DNA from: Bradyrhizobium guangxiense
GTDB taxonomy: Bacteria > Pseudomonadota > Alphaproteobacteria > Rhizobiales > Xanthobacteraceae
Assembly: GCF_004114915.1 (NCBI RefSeq)
Contig: NZ_CP022219.1
Location: 4,618,501-4,682,500 of the forward strand
Direction of reading: 5' to 3'
DNA length: 64,000 bases
The position numbers and the translations under genes are program-made. Positions 33,684 through 42,578 of this stretch are shown piece after piece. Numbering within the stretch: the stretch's first letter is position 1; every line of letters begins with the position of its first letter. A model generated the notes under the pieces. The model was given only the letters and a program-made list of their open reading frames with translations. It was not told where the DNA came from and did not search any database.

Positions 33684-34214
33684 TCACGGCCGGCGGCGCG
33701 CGGCCGATTTCTGCGCCGACGCCTTGGTCTTGGCGAGCAGCCGCATCAATTCGCGCACATCCTTCGGCGAGAGGTCGGCGAACAGATCCGCGATCCAGGT
33801 CTCATGCTCCGCAGCCATCCGGCGGAACTCGGCTCGGCCGAGTTTTGTCAGGCGGATCACCTGGACACGGCGATCCGTTTCCGAGGTTCTACGATCGAGA
33901 TGGCCGGATTCGACAAGGCGCTCGACGAGACCGGTGACGTTACCGTTCGACACCATCATGCGTTTAGAGACGTCAGACAGCGTCATGCCGTCAGGCGCCT
34001 TGTCGAGCTGCGCCATCAGATCGAAGCGGGGCAGCGTGACGTCGAAACGCTGCCGCAGCCGGCCGCGAACCTCGCCCTCGATCAGGGTCGTGCAGGTCAG
34101 AAGGCGCAACCACAGCCGCAGCTCGTCGGCATGGTCCTCCGGCGTTTCGACGGCCTTGGTCTCGGAATCGAGCATCTCGGTGCAGTCACTCTTGGCGGGC
34201 ATTGGCGCCGGCAC
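33684..34214 (-). CDS. MarR family transcriptional regulator
   Basis: A 176-residue winged-helix repressor. Core elements are LPRFDLMAQLDKAPDGMTLSDVSKRMMVSNGNVTGLVERLVESGHLDRR (helix-turn-helix about residues 62-110) and the wing TSETDRRVQVIRLT. A GTG start at 34214 has GGGGA five bases upstream; ATG 34202 is the alternative. Two operator-like sites (34228 and 34297) lie directly upstream, suggesting autorepression. By analogy with MarR regulators of aromatic-acid CoA pathways, an aromatic acid or its CoA thioester is the likely inducer. It sits between the ligase operon and the LivJ-like gene. Confidence 0.9.
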   Translation of the reverse strand: MPAPMPAKSDCTEMLDSETKAVETPEDHADELRLWLRLLTCTTLIEGEVRGRLRQRFDVTLPRFDLMAQLDKAPDGMTLSDVSKRMMVSNGNVTGLVERLVESGHLDRRTSETDRRVQVIRLTKLGRAEFRRMAAEHETWIADLFADLSPKDVRELMRLLAKTKASAQKSAARRRP

Positions 34215-34227
34215 GGATTCCCCAACG

Positions 34228-34241
34228 TTTTGAGCTTCAAA
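34228..34241. promoter_or_regulatory. Operator-like site 2 (TTTTGAGCTTCAAA)
   Basis: TTTTG-N4-TCAAA centred 20.5 bp before the MarR GTG start, where bound protein would block its transcription. Confidence 0.62.
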
Positions 34242-34296
34242 TAAATTGAGGCCGGCCGCAAGTCCAAAGCTGCAACAATCGACCGCACGCCAACTT

Positions 34297-34310
34297 CTTT
34301 AGGCTTCAAA
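34297..34310. promoter_or_regulatory. Operator-like site 3 (CTTTAGGCTTCAAA)
   Basis: Centred 89.5 bp before the MarR start and 151 bp before the LivJ-like gene, so it could act on either divergent promoter. Like sites 1 and 2 it is followed closely by AATT. Confidence 0.62.
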
Positions 34311-34454
34311 TAATTGGCGCGCCGCTTGCATGCACCGCCACCCACGGGATGACGACACTTGGAGCGCTGCTTGCCGCGGCAGCCATCGTCGGCATAAGCT
34401 TGGATTGGAGCACGAGGCTTGTAGCGCAAGCCCTGACGTCACGAGGGACAGATC

Positions 34455-35627
34455 ATGAAGACGCAATTGACCTTGGCCGCTGCCTTGCTGCTCGGCACTG
34501 CCGTGAGCCCTGCCCTCGCCCAGGAGAAGATCAAGCTCGGCGTGATCGTGCCCCTGTCAGGGCCCGCCGCTGCGCTTGGTCAGCAGGTGCGCGACGGCTT
34601 TGCGCTCGCGGTGAAGGATCTCGGCGGCAAGATGGGCGGGCGTGACGTCGAGGTGATCGTTGCAGACGACGAGCTGAAGCCGGACGCCGCAGTGACCAAG
34701 GTCAAGGGCCTGCTCGAACGCGACAAGGTCGACTTCGTGGTCGGCCCGATCTTCTCCAACATCCTGCAGGCGATCCACCGGCCCATCACGGAATCGAAGA
34801 CCTTCCTGATCAGCCCCAATGCCGGTCCGTCGACCTTCGCCGGCAAGGACTGCAACCCGTTCTTCTATGTGACCTCGTACCAGAACGATCAGGTTCACGA
34901 GATCCTCGGCAAGGTCGCGCAGGATCGCGGCTACAAGCGGATGTACCTGATGGTGCCGAACTATCAGGCCGGCAAGGATTCGGTGGCAGGCTTCAAGCTC
35001 GACTACAAGGGCGAGATCGTCGAGGAATCCTACATGCCGCTGAACACGCTGGATTTCCAGCCGGAGCTGTCCAAGATCTCCTCGCAGAAGCCCGATGCCC
35101 TCTTCACGTTCATGCCGGGCGGCCTCGGCGTCAATCTCGTCAAGCAGTACCGACAGGCCGGCCTTGCCGACAGCATTCCGGTGCTTTCGGCGTTCACGGT
35201 GGATGAATCGACCCTGCCGGCGCAGCAGGACGCGGCCGTTGGCATGTTCGGCGGCGCGAACTGGGCGCCCAATCTCGACAATCCCCAGAACAAGAAATTC
35301 GTCATGTCCTATGAGGCCGCCTACAACGTCGTGCCCGGCACCTACGCCTTCCAGGCTTATGACGCCGCGATGCTGATCGACAGCGCGGTCAAGGCCGTGA
35401 AGGGCGACCTGTCGAACAAGGGCGCGGTCCAGGCCGCGCTGAAGAAGGCTGACTTCACCTCGCTGCGCGGTGCCTTCAAGTTCAACACCAACGGGTATCC
35501 GATCCAGGATTTTTATCTGACCAAGGTCGCCAAGCGTCCGGACGGCAAGTTCCAGACGGAGATCGTCCAGAAGGTCTTCGAGAATTACGGCGACCGCTAT
35601 GCCAAGGACTGCAAGGCGGCGAACTAA
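34455..35627 (+). CDS. Branched-chain amino acid/aromatic-type ABC transporter substrate-binding protein
   Basis: A 390-residue periplasmic receptor of the LivJ/Peripla_BP_6 family. A signal peptide (LTLAAALLLGTAVSPALA-QEK) precedes the mature start IKLGVIVPLSGPAAALGQQ, the standard opening of this family. GAGGGA lies before the ATG. Relatives in Bradyrhizobium and Rhodopseudomonas bind aromatic acids as well as amino acids. No LivHMGF permease or ATPase genes adjoin it, so it is an orphan receptor. Its place beside the MarR gene and aryl-CoA ligase suggests uptake of the pathway substrate. A cupin gene follows at 32 bp. Confidence 0.9.
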   Translation: MKTQLTLAAALLLGTAVSPALAQEKIKLGVIVPLSGPAAALGQQVRDGFALAVKDLGGKMGGRDVEVIVADDELKPDAAVTKVKGLLERDKVDFVVGPIFSNILQAIHRPITESKTFLISPNAGPSTFAGKDCNPFFYVTSYQNDQVHEILGKVAQDRGYKRMYLMVPNYQAGKDSVAGFKLDYKGEIVEESYMPLNTLDFQPELSKISSQKPDALFTFMPGGLGVNLVKQYRQAGLADSIPVLSAFTVDESTLPAQQDAAVGMFGGANWAPNLDNPQNKKFVMSYEAAYNVVPGTYAFQAYDAAMLIDSAVKAVKGDLSNKGAVQAALKKADFTSLRGAFKFNTNGYPIQDFYLTKVAKRPDGKFQTEIVQKVFENYGDRYAKDCKAAN

Positions 35628-35659
35628 GCCGCGCGTCGCATTAAGGGAGGACTGCTGCA

Positions 35660-36112
35660 ATGAAGAGCGAAATCACCGGCATCACGCGGGCCAATGAGGG
35701 GATTCAAGGCATCTCCTGGAACATCCTCGGCCAGACCTATGTGCCGAAGAGCTATGCCGAGAACAGCTTCTCCTGGCACGCGACGCTGCCGCCGGGCACA
35801 TTCGTGCCGCCGCACATTCACCCCGACCAGGATGAGTATCTCTACATGCTCGAGGGCAAGCTCGACTTCGTGCTCGGCAATTCGGAGGCACAGGCAACCG
35901 CAGGCGACCTGATCCGCCTCGGCATGGGCGTGCCGCACGGCATCTTCAACAAGTCGGAGCAGACCGCAAAAGTGCTGTTCTGGGTCTCACCCAGCCGCAA
36001 ACTGTTCGACCTGTTCTGGGGCCTTCACAACATGAAGGAGCAGAAGCCCGAAGACGTGGTGGCGCTGGCGGCCGAGTTCAACATCCACTTCCTGCCGCCG
36101 CCGCCCGGCTAA
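35660..36112 (+). CDS. Cupin domain protein
   Basis: A 150-residue single-domain cupin. Motif 1 (PPHIHPDQDEYLYMLEGKLDF, about residues 53-73) gives the metal-binding histidines and glutamate. Motif 2 lies around GDLIRLGMGVPHGIFNKSE with the last histidine. Such proteins are small dioxygenases, isomerases or ligand sensors. GGGAGGA precedes the start. It is in the LivJ-like operon between the MarR gene and the convergent flavin monooxygenase; a role on a pathway intermediate is plausible but unproven. Confidence 0.8.
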   Translation: MKSEITGITRANEGIQGISWNILGQTYVPKSYAENSFSWHATLPPGTFVPPHIHPDQDEYLYMLEGKLDFVLGNSEAQATAGDLIRLGMGVPHGIFNKSEQTAKVLFWVSPSRKLFDLFWGLHNMKEQKPEDVVALAAEFNIHFLPPPPG

Positions 36113-36113
36113 C

Positions 36114-36142
36114 GCGGCCCTGCGGGTCCGGATCATGCTTTA
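36114..36142. repeat. Fragment of the GCATGATC interspersed repeat
   Basis: GCGGCCCTGCGGGTCCGGATCATGCTTTAG is the near-exact reverse of the first 29 bases of the copy at 60995. It fills the gap between two convergent genes. Confidence 0.6.
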
Positions 36143-36152
36143 GCATCGCGCT

Positions 36153-37403
36153 TCAAGCACGCACCGCGGCAAGCCCCGGCACGGCGGCAAAACCGGCCTT
36201 GGTCGCATAGCCGCGCACGATCGCTTCGCGCTGGGAATAGCTGAGGACATTATCGACATTATCAAAGCCGTCGGGCGCGAGCTGCTCGACGGCGTCGATG
36301 ACGCCTTCGGGGCCACCGCGCCGGTTGGAGCGAACGATATCGGCCGTCATCGGCAGGCGCTTCTTCTCGTATTCGAGCAGCGCCTGGCGCGGATGCTCGG
36401 CGCGCACCAGCGCGTCGGCAAGGCATCGCGCATCGAGGATCGCCTGCGAGGCGCCATTGGAGCCGACCGGGTACATGGGATGCGCGGCGTCGCCGAGCAG
36501 CGTGACGCGTCCTGATGACCAGTATGGCAGAGGATCGCGGTCGCAAGTCGGATACTCGTAGAATTCGGGCGTCGCCGCGATCAGGCTCCGCACGTCGATG
36601 TAAGGCACCGAGAAACGCGCGACGTGCGGCATCAGCTCCTCGCGCCGACCCGGGCGCGACCAGTCTTCCTTGCGCGGCGGCGGCACATTGCCCTCGCCGA
36701 CCTTCACCAGCACGGCCCAATTGGTCAGGCGGCTCGCCGCGCTCGATCCCTCCGCGATCGGATAGATCACCACCTTGGCATTGAGGCCACCGGCCACGAT
36801 CATCGATCTGCCGGTGAGGAACAGCGGCCAGTCGCGCGCACCGCGCCAGAGCATCAAGCCATTCCAGCAGGGCGGGCCCTCGTTCGGGAACAGCGTCTCC
36901 CGGACGCGGGAATGGATGCCGTCGGCACCGATCAGGATGTCAGCGCGCGCGGTGTGGACATGCGCGCCGGCACGATCGAAGAAGTAGGCGGTGACGCCGC
37001 CCTCGTCCTGCGTGAACGCACCGAGCCTGCAACCGGTGTGGATGGCATCAGCCCCGAGCCGCTCCTCGACCGCGCGGTGGATGACACCCTGAAGGCGGCC
37101 ACGGTGGATCGAGAATTGCGGCACGTCATGGCCGGCGTCGATGCCGCGGGCTTCGCGCCAGACCTCCTGGCCATGGCGGTTGAGGTAGTAGAGCTGGTCG
37201 GTACGGATCGCGACGTCGTCGAGCTTCTGGAGCAGGCCGAGTCCGGCAAGCTCGCGCATGGCGTGCGGCAGGGTGTTAATGCCGACGCCCAGTTCGCGAA
37301 TGGTGTCGGCTTGTTCGAAAATCTCGCATCCGATGCCGCGCGAGCGCAGCATCAAAGCGGTGGTGAGGCCACCGATACCGCCACCGACGATAATCGCTTT
37401 CAT
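36153..37403 (-). CDS. FAD-dependent aromatic hydroxylase-type monooxygenase
   Basis: A 416-residue single-component flavoprotein of the salicylate/4-hydroxybenzoate hydroxylase class. The dinucleotide motif is GGGIGG (residues 7-12), the DG motif LIGADGIHSRVRE is near 160, and the FAD ribityl motif GDAAHPMYP is near 300. Start 37403 is supported by GTGGAGT upstream. It lies 55 bp downstream of the monooxygenase/reductase fusion on the same strand, likely in one transcript. It could hydroxylate a related aromatic or a side product; the substrate is unknown. Confidence 0.85.
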   Translation of the reverse strand: MKAIIVGGGIGGLTTALMLRSRGIGCEIFEQADTIRELGVGINTLPHAMRELAGLGLLQKLDDVAIRTDQLYYLNRHGQEVWREARGIDAGHDVPQFSIHRGRLQGVIHRAVEERLGADAIHTGCRLGAFTQDEGGVTAYFFDRAGAHVHTARADILIGADGIHSRVRETLFPNEGPPCWNGLMLWRGARDWPLFLTGRSMIVAGGLNAKVVIYPIAEGSSAASRLTNWAVLVKVGEGNVPPPRKEDWSRPGRREELMPHVARFSVPYIDVRSLIAATPEFYEYPTCDRDPLPYWSSGRVTLLGDAAHPMYPVGSNGASQAILDARCLADALVRAEHPRQALLEYEKKRLPMTADIVRSNRRGGPEGVIDAVEQLAPDGFDNVDNVLSYSQREAIVRGYATKAGFAAVPGLAAVRA

Positions 37404-37458
37404 CGCCCTTACTCCACTCGAAACATGCCAGGCAATGAGGTTAACGTCGCACGGGCGG

Positions 37459-39810
37459 TCACTCCGCCGCAAGCGGCTTTGTCGCCTCCGCCTTGAGCTC
37501 GGCCCGGGTCTTGGGCTTAGCCTTAATTCTCAGCTCCTCGAGATCCTGCCGGTCGCGCACGCTGTTGCGGAAAATTTGCTCTTTTCCCGGCAGATATTGC
37601 GGCGGACAGAACGCCGCATCTGCCCCGTACCAGGCCGCCGCTCTCATGGCGAAGAACGGATCCACCAGGTGCGGCCGGCCGAGCGCGACGAGATCCGCTC
37701 GGCCGGCGGCCAGGATGGTGTTGGCCTGGTCCGCCGTGGTGATGTTGCCGACGCACATTGTGGCCACGCGCGCCTCGTTGCGGACCTGATCCGAGAACGG
37801 CGTTTGGAACATGCGCCCGTAGATTGGCTGCGCATCGCGCACGGTCTGTCCCGTCGAGACGTCGACGAGGTCGACACCAGCTTCGGCGAAAGCGCGCGCG
37901 ATGGCGACGGCGTCGTCACCGGTGATGCCCCCCTCAGCCCAGTCGGTTGCGGAAATGCGCACCGACATCGGCTTGTGCGACGGCCAGACAGCGCGGAGCG
38001 CCTCAAAAATCTCGAGCGGGAACCGCAGCCGGTTTTCAAGCGAGCCGCCGTATTCGTCCGTGCGGGTGTTGGTCAGTGGCGAGACGAAGCTCGCGAGCAG
38101 ATAGCCGTGGGCGCAATGCAGCTCCAACATGTCGAAGCCGCAGCGCTCGCCGCGCTCGGCCGCCGCGACGAAAGACTCCCTCACCGCAGTCATGCCGGCA
38201 CGATCGAGCTCGCGCGGCACCTGGCTGTCCGGGAAATAGGGCAGCGGGGACGCCGAGACGACGTCCCAGCCGCCCTCTTCTAGAGGACGATCGATGCCGT
38301 CCCACATCAACTTGGTGGCGCCCTTCCGACCGGCGTGGCCGAGTTGGAGGCAGATCTTTGCAGCCGAATTACCGTGGACGAAATCCACGATGCGCCGCCA
38401 GGCAGCCTCCTGGTCGTCGTTCCACAGGCCAGCGCAGCCGGGCGTGATGCGCGCATCGCGGCTGACGCAGGTCATCTCCGTGAAGATGAGACCGGCACCA
38501 CCGATGGCACGGGAGCCATAGTGCACGAGATGGAAATCACCGGGCACGCCTTCCTTGGCCGAATACATGCACATCGGCGACATCACGGCGCGGTTGGCGA
38601 TCTCCATCTCGCGCAGCCTGAACGGCTGGAACAGCGGCACCGCCGGCTTTTCCGTATCGACATCGAAGCCGCCGGCGCGAACCTGTTTGGCAAATGACGT
38701 CTCGACCTCGGCCACGAAATCGGGCGCACGGAGCTTCAGATTGTCATAGGTGATCGCCTTCGATCGCGTCATCACGCCGAAGGCAAACTGCACGGGGTCG
38801 AAATCCCAGAAGCGGTCGACGTGCTCGAACCAGACCAGCGAAACGTCGGCGGCGTGCTGTGTCTTCTCCACCTCTTCGCGGCGGCCGTGCTCGTAGAGAT
38901 CGAGCGCGGCTTTGATGCTGGGAGCTTTCTCCACCGCTTCGGCGAGCGCGATCGCGTCTTCCATCGCGAGCTTGGTGCCGGAGCCGATCGAAAAATGCGC
39001 GCTCGCCTTGGCATCGCCGAGCAGCACCATGTTGTCCTTGACCCAGCGCTTGCTGCGGATCATCGGAAAGTTGCGCCACATCGAGCGGTTTGTGAGCAGC
39101 TTGTGTCCATCGAGGAACCAGCCGAATATCTCCGCCATCCGTGCGGCGGATTGTGCCTCGTCCAGCCCCGTCAGGCCGGCGCGCTCGAATGTTTCAGGAT
39201 CGGTCTCGAAGATCCAGGTCGAGTGCCCGGCCTCGTACTGATAGGCATGGGCGATGAACGGCCCCCATTCGGTCTCCTGGAAGATGAAGGTGAACGCGTC
39301 GAGCGGCCTGGTCGACCCCATCCAGGCGAACTTGTTGGAGCGGACGTCCACCTCCGGCTGGAAATGATCGACATATTTCTCGCGGAAGCGGCTGTTGATG
39401 CCGTCGGCAATCAGGACGAGATCGGCATCAGCAAGGCGAGATTCGTCGTCGACGTCCACCTCGAAGTGCAGGACGACGCCCAGCTCGCGGGCCCGCTCCT
39501 GAAGGATCAGAAGCAGCTTGCGCCGGGAGCAGCCGCAAAAGCCATTACCGCCGACTCGGTGCACGGTGCCGCGGAAATGCACGGCGATGTCGTCCCAATA
39601 CGCGAACTCCTGGGTGATGCGGCGATAGCTCGGCGGATCGTGCCTTTCGAAATTGTCCAGCGTGGCATCCGAGAACACCACGCCGAAGCCGAACGTATCG
39701 TCAGCCCGATTGCGCTCATACACGGTGATGTCGGCGCCCGGCCGCTGCTTCTTGAGCAGGATCGCAGCGTAGAGACCCGCAGGTCCGCCACCGATGATCG
39801 CGACTTTCAT
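37459..39810 (-). CDS. 2-aminobenzoyl-CoA monooxygenase/reductase-type fusion (annotated elsewhere as salicylyl-CoA 5-hydroxylase/oxidoreductase)
   Basis: A 783-residue fusion. Residues 1 to about 380 are a flavin monooxygenase (GGGPAG at 7-12, [15 protein letters not shown] near 130, [18 protein letters not shown] near 265). From about 395 it is an old-yellow-enzyme reductase ([49 protein letters not shown]). This architecture is that of the Aromatoleum enzyme that hydroxylates and reduces 2-aminobenzoyl-CoA, dearomatising the ring with O2 and NADH. GAGG precedes the ATG. Operator-like site 4 is centred 41.5 bp upstream. Salicylyl-CoA is an alternative substrate; the nearby ligase and RidA favour the amino compound. 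Confidence 0.88.
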   Translation of the reverse strand: MKVAIIGGGPAGLYAAILLKKQRPGADITVYERNRADDTFGFGVVFSDATLDNFERHDPPSYRRITQEFAYWDDIAVHFRGTVHRVGGNGFCGCSRRKLLLILQERARELGVVLHFEVDVDDESRLADADLVLIADGINSRFREKYVDHFQPEVDVRSNKFAWMGSTRPLDAFTFIFQETEWGPFIAHAYQYEAGHSTWIFETDPETFERAGLTGLDEAQSAARMAEIFGWFLDGHKLLTNRSMWRNFPMIRSKRWVKDNMVLLGDAKASAHFSIGSGTKLAMEDAIALAEAVEKAPSIKAALDLYEHGRREEVEKTQHAADVSLVWFEHVDRFWDFDPVQFAFGVMTRSKAITYDNLKLRAPDFVAEVETSFAKQVRAGGFDVDTEKPAVPLFQPFRLREMEIANRAVMSPMCMYSAKEGVPGDFHLVHYGSRAIGGAGLIFTEMTCVSRDARITPGCAGLWNDDQEAAWRRIVDFVHGNSAAKICLQLGHAGRKGATKLMWDGIDRPLEEGGWDVVSASPLPYFPDSQVPRELDRAGMTAVRESFVAAAERGERCGFDMLELHCAHGYLLASFVSPLTNTRTDEYGGSLENRLRFPLEIFEALRAVWPSHKPMSVRISATDWAEGGITGDDAVAIARAFAEAGVDLVDVSTGQTVRDAQPIYGRMFQTPFSDQVRNEARVATMCVGNITTADQANTILAAGRADLVALGRPHLVDPFFAMRAAAWYGADAAFCPPQYLPGKEQIFRNSVRDRQDLEELRIKAKPKTRAELKAEATKPLAAE

Positions 39811-39844
39811 GGGAGCCTCGCCAATTCACCCGGCCATGAAACTA

Positions 39845-39858
39845 TTTTAAGCCTAAAA
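39845..39858 (-). promoter_or_regulatory. Operator-like site 4 (TTTTAAGCCTAAAA)
   Basis: The most symmetrical of the six sites, TTTTA-N4-TAAAA, centred 41.5 bp before the monooxygenase/reductase start. Confidence 0.7.
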
Positions 39859-39913
39859 TAATTTCACGCAAGCCCCCCGTTGCTGGGGCCAGCCTTCAAA
39901 CGTGAATGCCGGT

Positions 39914-40750
39914 TTAGTCGCCCCTGAATACCGGCTTGACCTTGTTGGCGAACGCCTCGAAGGCGCGCTCGAAATCCGCGGTCGTCATGCACAAGGCCTG
40001 GGCGACGGCTTCCGCCTCGATCGCCTCCTCCACCGACATGGCCCATTCCATCGCCAGCATCCGCTTGGTCATGGTGTTGGCGAAGGTCGGCCCTTCCGCG
40101 ACCTGCTTGGCGAGCAATTGGGCCTGGGTCAGCACCTGCTCCGACGTCACGATGCGGCTGAAAAAGCCCCAGCGCTCCCCTTCCTCGGCAGTCATGAACC
40201 GGCCGGTATAGAGCAGTTCGGCGGCGCGTGACTGTCCAATGATCCGCGGCAGGATCGCACAGGCGCCCATGTCGCAACCGGCAAGGCCGACCTTGTTGAA
40301 CAGGAACGCAACTTTTGCCCCACTTGCGGCAAGTCGCATGTCCGAGGCCATGGCGACAATCGCCCCCGCCCCGGCGCAGATGCCCTCGACGGCTGCCACG
40401 ATCGGCTGGGGGCAGGCCCGCATCGCCTTGACCAGGTCGCCCGTCATCCGCGTGAAGGCGGTCAGCCCCTTGGTGTCCATCTTCACCAGGGGACCGATGA
40501 TCTCGAACACGTCGCCGCCCGAGGAGAAATTGCCGCCGGCACCGGTGACGACGATGGACTTGACCTCGTCGTCGAACGCGCAGGCGCGGAAGAAATCGGT
40601 CAGCTCCCGATAGCTTTCGAATGTCAGCGGATTTTTCCGTTCGGGCCGGTTGAGCGTGACCGTCGCAACGCCCTCGACCACGGCCAGCAGAAAATGCTGC
40701 GGCGAATAGCCCGCAAGCGGCACGGTGACGGGATTTGCTGGCCTGCTCAT
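39914..40750 (-). CDS. Crotonase family protein lacking both hydratase glutamates
   Basis: A 278-residue enoyl-CoA hydratase/isomerase-fold protein. Oxyanion-hole segments are [11 protein letters not shown] and [13 protein letters not shown]. Both catalytic glutamates of classical hydratases are absent ([20 protein letters not shown]). An aspartate in [18 protein letters not shown] aligns by position with the catalytic aspartate of PaaG-type isomerases and MenB-like enzymes. An isomerase or ring-processing role in the pathway is therefore more likely than water addition. AGGAG precedes the start. It lies 43 bp downstream of the SDR gene in one operon. Confidence 0.85.
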   Translation of the reverse strand: MSRPANPVTVPLAGYSPQHFLLAVVEGVATVTLNRPERKNPLTFESYRELTDFFRACAFDDEVKSIVVTGAGGNFSSGGDVFEIIGPLVKMDTKGLTAFTRMTGDLVKAMRACPQPIVAAVEGICAGAGAIVAMASDMRLAASGAKVAFLFNKVGLAGCDMGACAILPRIIGQSRAAELLYTGRFMTAEEGERWGFFSRIVTSEQVLTQAQLLAKQVAEGPTFANTMTKRMLAMEWAMSVEEAIEAEAVAQALCMTTADFERAFEAFANKVKPVFRGD

Positions 40751-40793
40751 GCGATCTCCTTAGCTTCCTTGTTCCGTGCCCGCGCCTTGCACG

Positions 40794-41555
40794 CTAGACC
40801 TCGCCCCCGGCCACGGCAATCGCCTGCCCGGTGATCGCGCCGGCGCCCTCGCCGCACAGCCAGAGAACCGTGTCTGCCACCTCTTGAGGCGTGATCAGAC
40901 GTCCTTGCGGATTATGCTTCGCGAGTTCAGCGATCGCCTGCTCACGGCTGCGCCCCGTCTTGCTCATGATGTTCTCGATGCTGCCGGCAACGAGATCGGT
41001 GTCCGTGAAGCCGGGACACACCGCATTCACGGTGACATTGCTTCCAGCCATCTCGATGGCGAGAGAACGCACCAGACCGATCACCGCATGCTTGGCCGCG
41101 CTGTAAGCACTGACATAGGCATAGCCCTTCAGCCCGGCCGTCGAGGCGATCGCGACAATGCGGCCGTAGGGACGATTTCTCATGCCCGGCAACGCACCGT
41201 GGACGGCGTGGACCACGCCCATGAAATTGACATCCATCATGCGCTTGAAAAGGGCAGTGTCCGACTTCGCGAATGGCGCCGATTCAGCGCTGCCCGCATT
41301 GGCAACCAGTATGTCGATCGGCTTTCGCGCGCTGACCGCGGCAATGGCGGCCGTCAACGACGCTTCGTTCGAGACGTCAGCGACCGCCGCAAAGTGCGCG
41401 GCACCCGTCTTGACCGCCTCATCGAGAACTGCCGCATTCCGGCCAAGCACGGTTACGGTCGCGCCGGCACCGACGAGAGCTGCCGCGATCGCACGGCCGA
41501 TGCCGCGACCGCCACCGGTCACCAGCGCGTGCGGCGAGTGCGGCAATCCGGACAT
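40794..41555 (-). CDS. SDR family oxidoreductase (probable hydroxyacyl-CoA dehydrogenase)
   Basis: A 253-residue classical SDR. The nucleotide motif TGGGRGIGRA is at about residues 12-21. NVMVAN-like ILVANAG, the serine in VAIASTAG and the catalytic YSAAK complete the signature. Start 41555 was chosen because GGGAG lies nine bases ahead. It heads an operon with the crotonase gene behind operator-like site 5. In ring-cleaved CoA pathways such SDRs oxidise hydroxyacyl-CoA or alicyclic alcohol intermediates; the exact step is inferred from context. Confidence 0.85.
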   Translation of the reverse strand: MSGLPHSPHALVTGGGRGIGRAIAAALVGAGATVTVLGRNAAVLDEAVKTGAAHFAAVADVSNEASLTAAIAAVSARKPIDILVANAGSAESAPFAKSDTALFKRMMDVNFMGVVHAVHGALPGMRNRPYGRIVAIASTAGLKGYAYVSAYSAAKHAVIGLVRSLAIEMAGSNVTVNAVCPGFTDTDLVAGSIENIMSKTGRSREQAIAELAKHNPQGRLITPQEVADTVLWLCGEGAGAITGQAIAVAGGEV

Positions 41556-41596
41556 GCGCTGGCTCCCTCGGATCTCGTGATCGTTGCTCCGATATA

Positions 41597-41610
41597 TTTT
41601 AACCTTCAAA
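41597..41610 (-). promoter_or_regulatory. Operator-like site 5 (TTTTAACCTTCAAA)
   Basis: Centred 48.5 bp before the SDR start, in the same divergent gap as site 6. Confidence 0.6.
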
Positions 41611-41675
41611 TTTTTGCAATGAAAGCGGCGCTCGCCGCCGCAAATGCCGCAGCACGAGAGACGGCCCGAAAATTG

Positions 41676-41689
41676 CTTTAAGTATAAAA
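41676..41689 (+). promoter_or_regulatory. Operator-like site 6 (CTTTAAGTATAAAA)
   Basis: Centred 68.5 bp before the GTG start of the hydrolase gene that heads the five-gene forward operon. Confidence 0.58.
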
Positions 41690-41750
41690 TTATCGCTTCC
41701 CATCCCCGAAAGGCCTGTTAGCATCGAAGGGCCAAGCAAAAGGATGTCGC

Positions 41751-42566
41751 GTGTCGCAGCCTATGCCAATGATAACAAAGGACAGACGCTTCGCCTATGA
41801 AGCGGTGGGCGATCCGAACGCGATACCTCTGATTTTCCTGCATGGCATCGGTGGCGCGGCACGAGCCTGGCGAAGGCAGCTTGCCACATTCGGCAGCCGC
41901 TTCCGCGCAATCGCCTGGGATATGCCCGGCTATGGCGGATCAGCGCCGCTCGCCCGGGTCAGCATCACTGCCCTGGCGGAGGCGCTCCAGCAGTTCATCG
42001 AGCAGCTCGGCGCAACCAGACCCATCCTGGTCGGTCATTCGATCGGCGGCATGATCGTCCAGAAATGGCTGGCACAGTCCCCAAGACTGGCGCGCGCGGT
42101 CGTGCTGGCACAGACCAGCCCTGCCTTCGGCAAGGCCGACGGCGACTGGCAGAAATCATTCATCGCGGCGCGGCTCGGACCGCTCGATCGCGGCGAGACG
42201 ATGAAATCGCTGGCGCCTTCGCTGGTGAAGGAGCTGGTCGGCGACGATCCCGATTCGGCGGGAATGGAACTCGCGCGCGAATGCATGAGCAGCGTGCCGG
42301 AGGCGAGCTATCGCGACATGATGCTGGCCTTGATCGGCTTCGATCAGCGCAGCACGCTTGGCGATATTTCCGTCCCGACGCTGTTGCTGTCAGGATCCAA
42401 GGACAACAACGCGCCCGCGCCCATGATGGCGAAGACCGCGACCTACATCCCTGGGGCTCAATATGTTGAGCTCGCCGGCGTCGGCCATCTCGCCAACCTC
42501 GAGCGTCCCGACGCCTTCGACGAGGCGATCGACCGCTTCCTGAATTTCGTTACGACCAAAGCGTAA
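41751..42566 (+). CDS. Alpha/beta-fold hydrolase
   Basis: A 271-residue hydrolase. The oxyanion region is FLHGIGGAARAW, the nucleophile elbow GHSIGG (serine near residue 98), the acid in SGSKDNNAP and the histidine in GVGHLANLE. The GTG start has AAAGGA eight bases upstream. It resembles C-C bond hydrolases and enol-lactonases of aromatic pathways. It heads a tight forward operon (gaps of 12, 2, -4 and 3 bp) with an acyl-CoA dehydrogenase, a ligase, an octopine-dehydrogenase-like protein and a hydroxyacyl-CoA dehydrogenase. It could open the ring or release CoA; undecided. Confidence 0.87.
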   Translation: MSQPMPMITKDRRFAYEAVGDPNAIPLIFLHGIGGAARAWRRQLATFGSRFRAIAWDMPGYGGSAPLARVSITALAEALQQFIEQLGATRPILVGHSIGGMIVQKWLAQSPRLARAVVLAQTSPAFGKADGDWQKSFIAARLGPLDRGETMKSLAPSLVKELVGDDPDSAGMELARECMSSVPEASYRDMMLALIGFDQRSTLGDISVPTLLLSGSKDNNAPAPMMAKTATYIPGAQYVELAGVGHLANLERPDAFDEAIDRFLNFVTTKA

Positions 42567-42578
42567 GGTGACCGCGCA

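Noticed and set aside
36153..39810. Reading the flavin monooxygenase and the fusion as one split gene
   Set aside because: Each has its own complete FAD-binding motifs, start and stop; they are neighbours, not fragments.
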